Assembly (NCBI GenBank): GCA_958295665.1
Contig: OY282560.1
Location: forward strand, 148,854,091 to 148,918,090
DNA: 64,000 nt
Direction: 5' to 3'
Source of the DNA: Tipula vernalis
Lineage: Eukaryota > Arthropoda > Insecta > Diptera > Tipulidae
The notes under the pieces were generated by a model. The model worked only from the letters and a program-made list of their open reading frames with translations. It did no database searches and was not told the DNA's origin. The position numbers were made by a program, and so were the translations under genes. This document shows positions 12,073-22,080 of the stretch, in pieces; the stretch's first letter is position 1; each line of letters opens with the position of its first letter.

Positions 12073-13058
12073 GGAAATCTTCACTCCTGGAGAGTTGCGC
12101 TGGGCTATCAAATCATTTGGTCCCTTTAAGTCTCCAGGAATGGATGGAATCTATCCTATTTTTCTTTAACGAGGCCTGGATTTACTGGAGCCCCACCTAA
12201 TCAAATTATATAGAGCCAGCTTTAGTCTGGAATACATCCCCAGATACTGGAAGGAGGTAAAAGTCATATTCATACCAAAAAATGGGAATAAATCCCCCGA
12301 GGACATTAGGTCGTACAGACCTATTAACCTTACATCATTTATACTTAAAACCATGGAAAAAATATTGGGCCTGTATATCAGACTCAATACAATCCAAAGA
12401 TGTCCTCTAAATCCTAGCCAACATGCTTATCAGGTGGGCAAATCTAGATACAGAGACAGCCCTGCATGAATTAACATCGGAAATCGAGGATTCACTTCGT
12501 AACAAGTAGGCACTATTATGCTCCTTCATTGACATCCAGGGTGCCTTCGATAATACTAATTTCGAGGTGATTCGGGAACAAGCTGTAGCGAGGGGTATCG
12601 ACTCCTCAACCATCGGGTGGATAATAAACATGCTCAGAAGAAGGAGAATTAAAGCCTCGATTGGTGAAGCAAGCATCTCAATTGCACCTACCAAGGGCTG
12701 CGCTCGGGGCGGAGTACTGTCGCCGTTACTGTGGCTCTTGGTAATGTACCACTTGCTCGCTATTTTGAGGAACTCTCGAATATCAATTATTGCCTATGCT
12801 GATGATCTGGTGCTGATGATCAGGGGCAAATTTGAAAGCACAATAGCTGAACGTATGGAATAAGCTCTAAGATTGGTAAACGAGTGGTTTGTTGAAGTGG
12901 GCCTTAGCGTCAACTCCAATAAAATAACATGTGCTCTCTTTACAAATCGGAGGAGAATTTCCTTTCCTCCAATAAATATGAACAGGGAAATACTAAAGAT
13001 GATGTCTGAGGTTAAATATCTAAGGATCATACTTTTGGTGCCAACGTATGTTTGGTAA
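12073..13058 (+). pseudogene. LOA-type ORF2: reverse transcriptase domain (broken)
   Basis: The segment starts with FTPGELRWAIKSF and SPGMDGIYP (RT block 1), continues with VKVIFIPKNG and SYRPINLTSF (block 2), IDIQGAFDN (block 3 Asp), GCARGGVLSPLLWLL (block 4) and IAYADDLVLMIRG (catalytic YADD). It then runs into the thumb (VEVGLSVNSNKI, then VKYLRIIL). Stops at 12167 and 12861 and frame breaks near 12440-12510 and 13058 disrupt it. All three catalytic Asp positions are nevertheless readable. LINE-type RT is certain; LOA rather than R1 or I is likely from the RNase H and ORF1. Confidence 0.85.
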
Positions 13059-14230
13059 AACATGGGGCTTAAACCCACAAATGATAATCTGGCTTTACCA
13101 AACCATCATAAGACCAATGATTTCTTATGAGGCGTTTATATGGTGGCCAAAGACAGAGCAAATAAATGCTCGTTCAGCTTTGGACAAAATTCAAAGATTA
13201 ATATGTTTGGGCGCAACGGGAGCAATTAGGACCTGCCCTATTGCTGCTCTTGAAAGGCTGCTGGGACTCTCACCACTCCACATACATGTCAAAAGTGTGG
13301 CAGGTTTGAGAGACATAAAACTGAAGGTAACAAGTCAGGTTAGACTGACTAGTTCGGGACACAATAGCATCCTGGATAAACTAAACTTGGCAGACGATAT
13401 TGCCCAGCTATCAGATATGATGGTAAAGACTACTGACTGCCGGAGGAAATTCACGATCCGGATACCCGAAAGGGACATGGTGAAGAACATCATTTCCTCC
13501 TTACCACAGCACGCATCGGTGTGGTATGCCGATGGGTCGAAAACAAACGAGGGCACGGGTTCGGGGGTTGTGGGGCCCGGTTTCAGGCTCTGTATACCGT
13601 TGGGAAAGACCCCTACGGTTTTCCAGGCAGAAACTGTATCCATCGAGACTAGCGTGCTTCAGTGCCTCAAAAAGAAGTATATAAGAACGGAGATCTATAT
13701 AATCTCGGATAACCAGGCTGTTTTATTAGCCCTGGCAGCTCCGGTGTTCAGCTCTAAACTGACATGGAGCTGTTACAGCAACCTTAGAAGGCTGGGTAGG
13801 GACAACAAGGTGACCCTCTTGTGATCCCCCGGCCACTCTAATATACCAGGAAATGAGGCCGCAGACACCTATGCAAAAGAGGGTGCGGGTGGCATCTTCT
13901 ACGGCCGCGAGCCAAGCGCTGCCTATTTCAAACACCATGTAGCGAGGAGAGTCCTCTTCTGGGAGCAGGGATGTTCTGCTTCACTCTGGGAGTAATCTCG
14001 GGGAATGAGCCAGACAAAGAAGCTCCTAAATTGCAAGATTACACACTTGGATATAATCAAAATGGATCGATCATCCCTAAAATCCCTCATATGGTACTTC
14101 ACAGGACATGATCCCCTTAACTACTATCTATTTAAAATGGGGAAAACCCATCAGAGAACTGCAGTTTCTGTAATCTAAGAAGAAAAACATCCGAACACTT
14201 GCTGTGGGGAGGGGTGAACTGGACTCTCAT
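13048..14230 (+). pseudogene. LOA-type ORF2: connection, RNase H and C-terminal Cys/His region (broken)
   Basis: A 258-codon open piece (13048-13824) covers the RT-RNase H connection (WPKTEQINARSALDKIQR, CLGATGAIRTCP) and then RNase H: YADGSKT (Asp), FQAETVSIE (Glu), IISDNQAVLLAL (Asp). After a TGA at 13822 the next frame gives SPGHSNIPGNEAADTYA (final Asp). Near 14165-14195 a CNLRRKTSEHLLW segment resembles the C-terminal Cys/His motif of LINE ORF2. An intact RNase H quartet is recognisable apart from the internal stop. The reading after 13.98 kb is fragmentary. Confidence 0.8.
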
Positions 14231-14400
14231 CTTTGAAGTGAGCTGACTATCAACTCAAAAATTTGAGAGAATGCAAACAGCCGAAACAAACTATACAGCA
14301 AAAAACGATCCCAAGAAATCAGCCCACCAACCATCGCTACAGAGTTCGAAAGATATCAGACAGAGCCCAAGAAGGCGAGAAAAAGTGTTACATTAAAATC

Positions 14401-14824
14401 AATTGTTAAAATATCAGAACGAAACTGGGCCGGTTTTCACGGCCGGCAAGTTTTTAACCGTTATTTGAGGTGGTTTTGCCAGAATGTAGAACTACGTAAG
14501 TTCTATGAACTTTGTGGCTGTTTTCTTTCTCTGTGGGAACTATTAAATCTTATTATAAATAAGCTACATAACAATCATTTTAACCATTTTTCTATCAGTT
14601 TAACATCTCTCCGGCTCACATCACTATGAACCATACATTTTTATTAGAGTGTATACCACATATTGTTTAGTAATGTATGTAACATGTCAATGTTATAATT
14701 ATTTTGTCATTCTATAATTATATGGAACGTTTGAAGTTTTTTTGTATATTTACTCAATAATTTTTAATCAATCACATTCAGCCTAGATATAATTATTCAT
14801 TATATTGAAATTGAATTGAACTGT

Positions 14825-14828
<4 letters not shown>
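14401..14828. other. Unassigned interval, possible LINE 3' UTR
   Basis: There is no open motif. It may include the LOA copy A 3' UTR, but no simple-repeat tail or target duplication could be pinned down. Confidence 0.35.
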
Positions 14829-14905
<77 letters not shown>

Positions 14906-14970
14906 TATATATTTATATATATATATTATTATATATATATATTATATTTATATATATATATATATTATAT
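14829..14970. repeat. (TA)n microsatellite with diverged flank
   Basis: A long uninterrupted TA run is followed by imperfect TATATATT units up to about 14970. The open frame across it is an artefact of the repeat. Confidence 0.97.
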
Positions 14971-15069
14971 ATACACAGATTTATTGAAATTAATTGGAAG
15001 TCAACAAAAGTTTAGTAATTTATTATACATTTGTGCTTTAAAGTATTTACTACTATATTTACGCATTTA

Positions 15070-16240
15070 AATTTTCCAAATTTAATTTACAGTTTCTTTA
15101 CCAGAATTTAGGCAAATATGCCACATAACGTTTTATCCATTTTTTTTAATTAATTATGCCTGCATTATGGAAGACAACTTTTATTTGAGTTTGGTTATTT
15201 GGTTTTAAAAATAATGAATGGATTTTGATTTTCAGTTGCCCATCTTAAAGGGATAAAGAAAAGAAATCCGTTTAAAAATACAAAGTGGAAAATTCGTGCA
15301 AGATTTTTGCATTACATTAAGATGAATATGAAAAATAAAGGAAGGAATTCGAAAGAGAGCTAAAATACCTTACCGTTTGGATAGTTTTTAAAATTATTTA
15401 TTGGTAAAACCTTGTAAATTTATGGTCAGTAAATCACTCACTCATCGCATCACATCATATCACTCATCACAACAATCATCACATCATTGATCAAATCACC
15501 CATCCCATCACACATCCACTCATCACATCACATATAACTCATTACATCACTCTTCACTCACATCAACCATCACCATCCCAGTCAATTTAAGGAGGCTAAC
15601 AGAAACTTCCTTAAATATTAACGCTATTTGGAGTCTCGAATTTTCTAAAATCATAACTTAAGTTATTTTCTAAGGCTGCCCCTAATCTTCGTCGGAATTT
15701 TTTTCATTTTTTAAAAGCATGGAAAGTTGATAAATTTACATTTGATGCATTACATTTAAAAGGCGGTATGTATCAATATAGTGGAAATGTCCCAGGATTT
15801 TATGTAATTACCGATTTTTGTTGTATTTTCCATAATTTATTAAATTTAGCATTAACAAAAAAAATTATAAGGTTTTAGTTCGAATTTTGGACATTTTAGT
15901 TAAGTTTCCAAATATTTGAACGTTATAATAAATTTCTTGGAACCTAGTGAAATGGGCAATTTTCAAAAGTCTGGGGGAAAAATGTGAAATTTTCAAAATA
16001 AAGTGGGAAATTTTCAAAATACTAGTCAATTTAAGAATATTTTTTCGAATTTAATTAAATATTAAATTTATTGAATTTCGAAAATTAATTTGAAATTTTT
16101 AAAATTAAACAACACGAGGTTCTGTAAAATTCAAACTCCATAAATTTTTCAATTACTCAAATTTGGAAGTTATATAAAATTTTCTAAAAACAGAATTTAG
16201 GTAGAATTTTAGAAGATTAATTTTCGAGTTACATTAGCTC
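15070..16240. other. AT-rich interval with an ATCACATC-type simple repeat
   Basis: Between about 15430 and 15590 the plus strand is built of CATCACATCA/CACTCATC variants, a degenerate simple repeat. The rest is AT-rich and shows no domain. Near 15900-16120 short phrases such as AAATTTTCAAAAT recur. Confidence 0.6.
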
Positions 16241-16640
16241 AAGTAAACTCAACTCCCAAATCAACATGGTCTTAAAAACTACATGATATCAACTCGACTC
16301 AAGCTAACTCTAATTCAACCGTCAACTCAACATACAAATGTATTCTCAGCTGAAGTACTCACTAAACCCTAACTCAACCTCCAACTCTACTCTATCTCAA
16401 CCCAAAGTCAATTTATTCCCCAACTCAATTCTTAACACAGCATATATAAAAAATGGCTCAACGGCTCACTGAACTCTGATCCAATACTAACTCTACTCCA
16501 ACTCAACACCAATTCAACACGCAAATGGAACCCAACTGAAGACTCAGCTCAACCGCAAACTCAATCTTCAAACCAGCAGATACAAAAAAATTTGGGAACT
16601 GTTTACTAAACCCTAATCCAACTCCAACTCAACCTCTTAT
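16240..16640. repeat. ACTCAAC-type degenerate array 1
   Basis: The sequence is dominated by variants of AACTCAACTC spaced by other words. Bases 16246-16391 match 18010-18158 almost perfectly in the same orientation, with four substitutions before small differences at the right end. Confidence 0.85.
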
Positions 16641-16829
16641 GTAAACAGGTGATTTTCGGCAAAAGTGAAAACAGATTAGCGAAAACGAATTCTAAATCGG
16701 ACAAGCCGTTTTCGAGATACCATGGGTAAAGACAGACATCCGGGTATCAAGAAAGACGACCGCAGGTTTTTTTTTCGCACTCAGAGACTTTTAAAATGTC
16801 GAGAAAAATTGTTAGCCATTTTTTACAGG

Positions 16830-17700
16830 ATTTCAATAAATTTGGTCGTTTTTAGTTACATATATTTTTTTGAATTTTTTTTGTCTAGTTTTTATTTTGG
16901 TTATGAATTCATTGCATAACTCTTCAGCTGTTTCTCCATTAATCTCCAACGGGTTGAACCGTAGATCATCTCTAAGTCTGGTAAAATCAGTGTAAGTTTT
17001 CGTGACTTTCAAGGTGATGAATAACCGCATCTATTGGTCTTGCTTTGATATTATGTTTTAGAGCATTTATTTGTTTCATTGTCAATATTGAATTCTCCAA
17101 CGAGTATTTTCTTATTATTTGGTAAGGAAAGGTCCATAAAGTTGCTAAAGCCTGTGTCCGTTTTTATTAGTGGATGTAAAAAATATATACAAATATTCCA
17201 AATGTTTTCAATTTAATTTTTATACAAATGTAACTAAATACATCGTCACTCGTCTAGATTTACTTGGGCGACTGCCTGCAATTGTTGAATAATCAATTAG
17301 ATTAGCTCTATTTAAATATATTTGATTCAGCCAGGATTGAGTTTCTGCTATCAAATCGATATGATATTTAATATTGTGTATTATGAAATTAATTGATTCG
17401 AATTTATTTTTTATACTTCGCGCATTAAAATATAAAAGATTCAGCAAATTTCTGGATGTTGCTACCTTGTTGTACAAATGATGAGACTTAACTATTGTGT
17501 GAATGAATCATTTTTATAATTCCGAAAGACAGATCTAAGTTGTTGGACCATTATCGGTCCTTTTAGTTAGAATGCTACCATTACTTTTAACCCAAACATA
17601 TTTTAACAGACATGATATTTGCTTTTGAATATAAACATTGTGATGTTTCGAGGATGATCACGGACAGATACTATAATAGAGTCAGGTAGCCCATTTATAT
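16830..17700 (-). pseudogene. Jockey/CR1-type LINE relic: ORF1 C-terminus, endonuclease start and linker
   Basis: On the minus strand, 17700-17560 reads PDSIIVSVRDHPRN (an ORF1 C-terminal phrase). The frame at 17477-17220 begins ORF2 with LLYFNARSIKNKFESIN and DLIAETQSWLN (endonuclease N-terminus with its Glu). Near 17100 ILVGEFNIDNETN resembles the GDFN block, and 17030-16833 has TYTDFTRLRDDLRF and ETAEELCNEFI, typical of the linker before RT. Large parts of the endonuclease are deleted. Two frames overlap near 16.9-17.1 kb, so the exact path is uncertain. The ORF1 part continues at 18185-18400 beyond an inserted ACTCAAC array. Confidence 0.6.
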
Positions 17701-17739
17701 TTTTAAAACTTAACTCCTAACTCAACACGGTCCGAAAGC

Positions 17740-18165
17740 TATATGTGAACCCAAACTGTGAACTCAACTCAATCCTAACTCGACTTCCAACATAACACTC
17801 AACTTAACTACAAACTCAACGTCCAAAACAATCCTTCAGAACTCAAAACAACTCATTATAAATTACAACTTAACTCTCAACGCAATCCCAAATAAATGTC
17901 TAACTTACCGCTTACTCCTACTCAACTCAATCCCATCTTAACTCCAACTTTACCCCAGCTCATCCCTAGATCAACCCCAACTGAATCTTAACTCCCAAAG
18001 TCACGCCCAACTCAACTCCCAAATCAATATGGTCTTAAAAACTACATGATATCAACTCAACTCAAGCTAACTCTAATGCAACCGTCAACTCAACACACAA
18101 ATGTATTCTCAGCTGAAGTACTCACTAAACCCTAACTCACACTCCAACTCCAACTCTATAGACTC
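17740..18165. repeat. ACTCAAC-type degenerate array 2
   Basis: Same composition as array 1, with the shared 146-150 bp block at 18010-18158. It lies between two pieces of a CR1-like ORF1 on the minus strand, so it appears to interrupt that relic. Confidence 0.85.
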
Positions 18166-18184
18166 AGTTCTATATATTTCTTAG

Positions 18185-18400
18185 TTTAACGTTATTAATG
18201 CCAAAGTTGACATTTTCTAAATGTTTTTTTAAAGTTACAGTTTTCTGATTTTAAGGTTTTAATTTCTGATGTTAGTCTTTGAATTTGATTTTTTAGTTGA
18301 TCCTGGATTCGGTAGAGCTTTTTATCAAAGTCGTTATGTTTACCATCCGGATTGGCAGTTACGGGGTTTGGTTGAGGTAATCCATTTATTGTTTATATAC
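18185..18400 (-). pseudogene. Jockey/CR1-type ORF1 coiled-coil fragment
   Basis: On the minus strand the segment reads NGLPQPNPVTANPDG, then a heptad-like stretch KLYRIQDQLKNQIQRLTSEI followed by KTLKSEN, a short predicted coiled coil of the kind found in LINE ORF1 proteins. It continues into the relic at 16830-17700 beyond the array. No intact frame spans it. Confidence 0.5.
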
Positions 18401-19559
18401 TTTCCACAAAACCACATTTTTAAACTATTTTTACTAATTCAATAATATATCAATTATCCTTTCACAATCAGAATGAAAACTTTGTTTACAATTTCCCTTA
18501 CAATTTAAGTATTTTGATTTTTTTAAATCACAAAAAAATAATGAAAAACCTTGGTGTCTGAAATCGGGCCGATTCTGTCATACTAATAATCCTTTGCCAT
18601 CCTGCGATGTTATCGTTAGTAAAGAGGGTTTACAGTGGCACCAGCTCTCTCCGGAAGACAAGTTTAGACATGGGCCAAATTTATATCCCATTAAAAGTAA
18701 AGATTAGTCCGAGAATCTCAGACCAAATCTTTTAAATAGAAGAGACCGCGAATTTCAATCCGGTCTTCCCACAAAAATGTCCGAGGTATAAAGGTGTAAA
18801 AATATTTAACATGTTATCCGAAGTATAAATACCAGTATAATAAAAGGGCAAATATTTCAAATTTTAGAAAACCTCTACCCTCTTTTTAGTAGAAGGTAGG
18901 CTTTGACTTTCAAATTAATTTAGTGTCAGTATTTTCCTTCTAAATTTAAATTTATAACAAGAAATTCTAATGCCAAAATGTCGAAAACGAGGAATTATTC
19001 GAAAGTTGTACAAGCTCTCTGTAAGAAGTTTCCGGGACAAAACCTGAATCCTATGGAGTGCCAGTATAGAAATTTGTGAAATTATTCGCTCTCTTCGACT
19101 AACATATTTTGTGGCGTAGAATACGCCTTCAGTTTTGGTCTAATAGAAGGTCTGTATTTAATGGTACATAACATGGTAGGGAAAAGATGGATAGTTGGCG
19201 AGATTTTAATCGCTGAATGATGGCTTTTTATACTTGTAATAAATTAACAGTTAGGCATTTTATACTGATAAACTGTAAAATAGTGAATGTAAATTAGTTG
19301 TGAAATTTAACAACTTTTCTTAAAATTCAATTATTCGCGAAAAAAAAAAAGAAAAACAACTGCTTACAACAAAACGAAGGAGGTCTCCGCGATTCGTGTG
19401 ATAGCAAAATCAACCCTACAGAACGCAAGAGGGCTTACAAGAAACGGAATAAATCCGAAGTGGCTTAATTTTATTATTATCTCTAATTCTTAATTAGTTT
19501 TTTTAAAATACATTTAGAATGAAAATCGATGACATATTAAAGTTAACATTAAACTGTCG
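18401..19559. other. Unassigned AT-rich interval
   Basis: No domain, terminal repeat or RNA gene recognised. An A-run lies at about 19338-19352. Confidence 0.4.
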
Positions 19560-20759
19560 ACAAATAGCCGGGACAGGCGGTGGCAAATTCTTTTTCTTCA
19601 GCCATACATTCGAATGTTGGGATCAAAAGGCCAATTCAGTTTAGGAAAATAATAAATAATAAATTGCTTCTGTACTCTTTCAATTCGATCAATATAATTG
19701 TTGTACGCTGGATCAATGATCGACGCATATTACAAGTTAGACCGGACGACAGAACAGTACAAGTTTTTAACGGAATGAGGATTACGAAAATCCCCAGTGA
19801 GCCACTATTAAATTAATATAGTCCCAGAAGTTCAATTGATGATGCAAGACAACTCCTAAATCCTTAAATTTCAAAACTCGACTATTTGTATAGCAAATCA
19901 AGATCACTCTACATTTCTAAACACTGTTGCAGAGAATCAAAAGTTTTTGTTATCCTCAAATCGTCCGCGTATAACTCACATTCTCAGTTCTGGAACAAAG
20001 AAACAATACCGTTAATGAATAAATTAAACAACACACGCCCTAGATGAGAACCCTGAGGAACACCAGAATGAACCTCAATCGTCTTAGATGTTACACCGAC
20101 AATTTGAACCACCTGCTAACGTTTACGCAGATACGATTCCATACAGTTCAAAAATAATGTATTCACTCCAAATCTGTTAAATTTGGCAAGGATGAGCTCA
20201 AACTGTGGAGATTCAAATGCCTTTGATAAATCCGTGAAAACGACATCAAGTTGATTTTTGGAGTCAAAGGCCTTATATACTTGATATGATAAACTTAAGA
20301 GGTTTGTAGTGGAGGAACGGTGTTTGATAAATCTATATGTTGTTCAAGTGCTAATGATGATTTGACATTAAAATACAAGTAGTCAGATATAATGAGCTCA
20401 AATAATTTTGAAATCGTAATATTTAATGTCGCTATGTTTTCCAGATTTAAAAATAGGAATAATAATTGACCTCTTCCATATCGAAGGAAATACACTACTC
20501 TTCAGAGATGCATTGGTGAGATAATAGTAATGATAATGACCTATTAAGGTACTTAAGTACATTTGCAGGTATACCATCATAATATCCACATACCCAATTT
20601 CATTTTAGATATACCTTGCCTGATATTATTTTCGGAAATATAAGATATTCATATTTAATTATGGTGATACTCGATATAAGAATCCACCGAAATATTAACA
20701 TCATCATCATTGGTAGACTGACTCAGCATTATAAGCAATACCATCGTTCAGTGACATAA
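19560..20759 (-). pseudogene. Jockey/CR1-type LINE reverse transcriptase relic
   Basis: On the minus strand the sequence reads SIPSIWKRS-like and IIIPIFKSGKHSDIKYY (RT block 2), then a block-3 stretch VFTDLSKAFESPQFELILAK (20260-20170), VHSGVPQGSHLGRVLFNLF (block 4, about 20080-20020) and ELYADDLRITKTFDS (catalytic YADD, near 19975-19930). Stops and shifts separate these pieces. The missing upstream linker lies at 21970-22080 beyond an inserted foldback element. Removing the insert leaves the flanks continuous at ...FWVSPN. The clade call (Jockey versus CR1) is left open. Confidence 0.78.
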
Positions 20760-21059
20760 TTTGGAGGGGATCCGCTCGAAATGCGATATTTCAAAACGCG
20801 ATATGACGAAACGAGATAAAGTACAAAACGCGATATGGTACAAAACGCGATATGGTACAAAACGCAATATTTTATTAAATTCTCTTTCACCTTTGTGATG
20901 AAATTGACTATGTACAATACGATGGAACTAGGATACACATGCGTTTTAAAGTATCGCGTTTTGAATTATCGATTTTTGTACTGTATCGCGTTTTCTACAA
21001 TATTGCTTTTTTAAAATATCGCGTTTTTTATCATATTGCGTTTTCTACCATATCGCGTT

Positions 21060-21306
21060 GGTGGTTTGGCGTCTATTGGAGGGGGGGATCAAAGTTGAGT
21101 AGATTAATCTACCAGCTCCGTAACCTTCCAGTAGGGTGCGCATCACGTGAGCTGTTCTGGTCTTGTCATTAGGCAGCTGCGTGATGGTTACAATTGTGTA
21201 AGGGGTAACCTGTTCACAATTCGCAACGTACTGCCTCCTCGTGGCAACCACTGGTAACTAAGGCCACTTGGCTCATTTTTGGTCATTTGGCACAGGCTAA
21301 AGTAGG
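21060..21306 (+). ncRNA. Candidate HDV-like self-cleaving ribozyme, non-autonomous LOA copy B
   Basis: P1 is 21060-21066 (GGTGGTT) with 21246-21252 (AACCACT), 7 of 7 pairs including a G-U at the cleavage-site pair as in HDV. P2 is 21227-21232 (CGTACT) with 21301-21306 (AGTAGG), 5 of 6. P3 is GCC 21233-21235 with GGC 21243-21245. L3 is TCCTCGT 21236-21242. GGTAAC is 21253-21258. P4 includes GCCA 21263-21266 with TGGC 21288-21291. J4/2 is GGCTAA 21295-21300 with candidate catalytic C21297. The first nucleotide coincides with the element boundary set by the 13-bp target duplication. Confidence 0.75.
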
Positions 21307-21817
21307 GCGCTAAAGGAGAAAACCTTGACAAAAAACCCTAATCTAAGGTGGAACAGCATATGCCGAAAGATGAATGGCTGATAGGTTAATCAGCCCAAAA
21401 TATGCGGACTCTGGATACCAGGCACCCTCCAGTTTTATTTAGCCTTCCTGTAGTAAAGCTGGGTGAACTACAGGTGATTTGCAATTCCGAGCAACTCGTA
21501 AGAGTAAAATCAAACGGAATACGGGGCAGGAGTAGGAATATACTGGAGTGGGATAACCCTCTCGAGCTCCTTGAGCTCCAATGCTACCGTCTTTCTAGCG
21601 GAACTACATGCTGTAGTAAACATCTAGGAGGGAGAGCAATAAGCCCAGATAGTATGTTTCACGTACCGGGAGGCAGTATCGTCAGGTTCATTAAGAACCA
21701 GAATATTGACTGGACGGATAATTAAGCAGGGGCCAGCACAATAGATCTTTTAGGTCGCAGTGCGAAGTGGCTGATCGCCCGCATGTCCCCCCCAGTAATA
21801 ATAATAATAATAATAAT
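21060..21817 (+). mobile_element. Short non-autonomous LOA-type element (5' ribozyme to TAA tail)
   Basis: This 758-bp element is flanked by the 13-bp duplication ACCATATCGCGTT (21047-21059 and 21818-21830). It starts with the LOA-type ribozyme and 5' UTR, aligning by eye with copies at 8959 and 34581 (shared words GGATACC, then TTTAGCCTT near 21415-21450), and ends in a (TAA)n tail at 21796-21817. No EN, RT or RNase H coding remains, so it is either an internally deleted LOA copy or a SINE-like passenger depending on LOA enzymes. The middle part (about 21480-21790) is not recognised. The duplication lies in a repetitive array, which weakens it slightly, but both ends fit. Confidence 0.78.
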
Positions 21818-21969
21818 ACCATATCGCGTTTTGTACCTATCGCGTTTTGAAATATCGCATTTTGTAATATCTCGTTTTGTACCATATCGCGTTTTGTACC
21901 CTATCGCGTTTTGAAATATCGCATTTTGTTAAGTCGCCTTGTAAAATATCACGTTTCTGCCTTTTGGAG

Positions 21970-22080
21970 ATACCCAGAAGGGGTTTATATTTAAATTATT
22001 TTTAAGCAGTGAAATATAGGTTCTATACGCAAGCCATTGGCGATTATCAAATTCCCGACGGAAATGCCGGAAAGAATTAA
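21970..22080 (-). pseudogene. CR1-like linker fragment split from the RT relic
   Basis: On the minus strand this reads LNSFRHFRREFDNRQWLAYR and then NPFWVSP, the EN-RT linker of Jockey/CR1-type LINEs. It is continuous with the relic at 19560-20759 once the 20767-21962 insertion and one copy of its 7-bp duplication are removed. A similar linker phrase occurs at about 27.9-28.0 kb in another copy. Confidence 0.65.

Larger units (their letters stand above)
8959..14400 (+). mobile_element. LOA-type non-LTR retrotransposon, long but decayed (copy A)
   Basis: The order is 5' HDV-like ribozyme (8959-9193), 5' UTR, ORF1 with DUF4780, ORF2 with apurinic-type endonuclease, reverse transcriptase and RNase H, then a Cys/His motif near the C-terminus (CNLRRKTSEH at about 14165-14195, in a shifted frame). 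An RNase H domain, an ORF2 start of the LQINLHRSKAA type and DUF4780 in ORF1 point to the LOA clade. R1 is the nearest alternative. The 5' UTR aligns by eye with those at 21.06 and 34.58 kb. The 3' end is not sharply defined; I place it where the coding signal stops near 14.4 kb. Multiple stops and frameshifts show that it is dead. Confidence 0.78.
20767..21962. mobile_element. Foldback-like element built of TATCGCGTTTT units (carrying a nested LOA element)
   Basis: A 7-bp direct repeat TTTGGAG at 20760-20766 and 21963-21969 flanks the insert, and excising it restores a continuous CR1-like linker on the minus strand. The left arm (about 20775-20875) holds units such as GTACAAAACGCGATATG. The right arm (20940-21059 and 21818-21960) holds their reverse complement, TATCGCGTTTTGTACCA. 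About 425 bp remain after removal of the nested LOA element and its duplication. There is no ORF. The terminal bases themselves do not form a clean inverted repeat, so superfamily is undetermined. Confidence 0.75.

Noticed and set aside
12794..13078. 94-codon minus-strand frame across the LOA RT
   Set aside because: Antisense of the YADD and thumb region of the LINE.
14816..15070. 84-codon open frame on the plus strand
   Set aside because: It is a translation of the TA microsatellite.
15430..15590. CRISPR-like spacing of CATCAC words
   Set aside because: Eukaryotic simple repeat with irregular units and no unique spacers.
21402..21725. 107-codon plus-strand frame in the short LOA element
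   Set aside because: No recognised domain, and it runs across the conserved 5' UTR block shared with non-coding parts of other copies.
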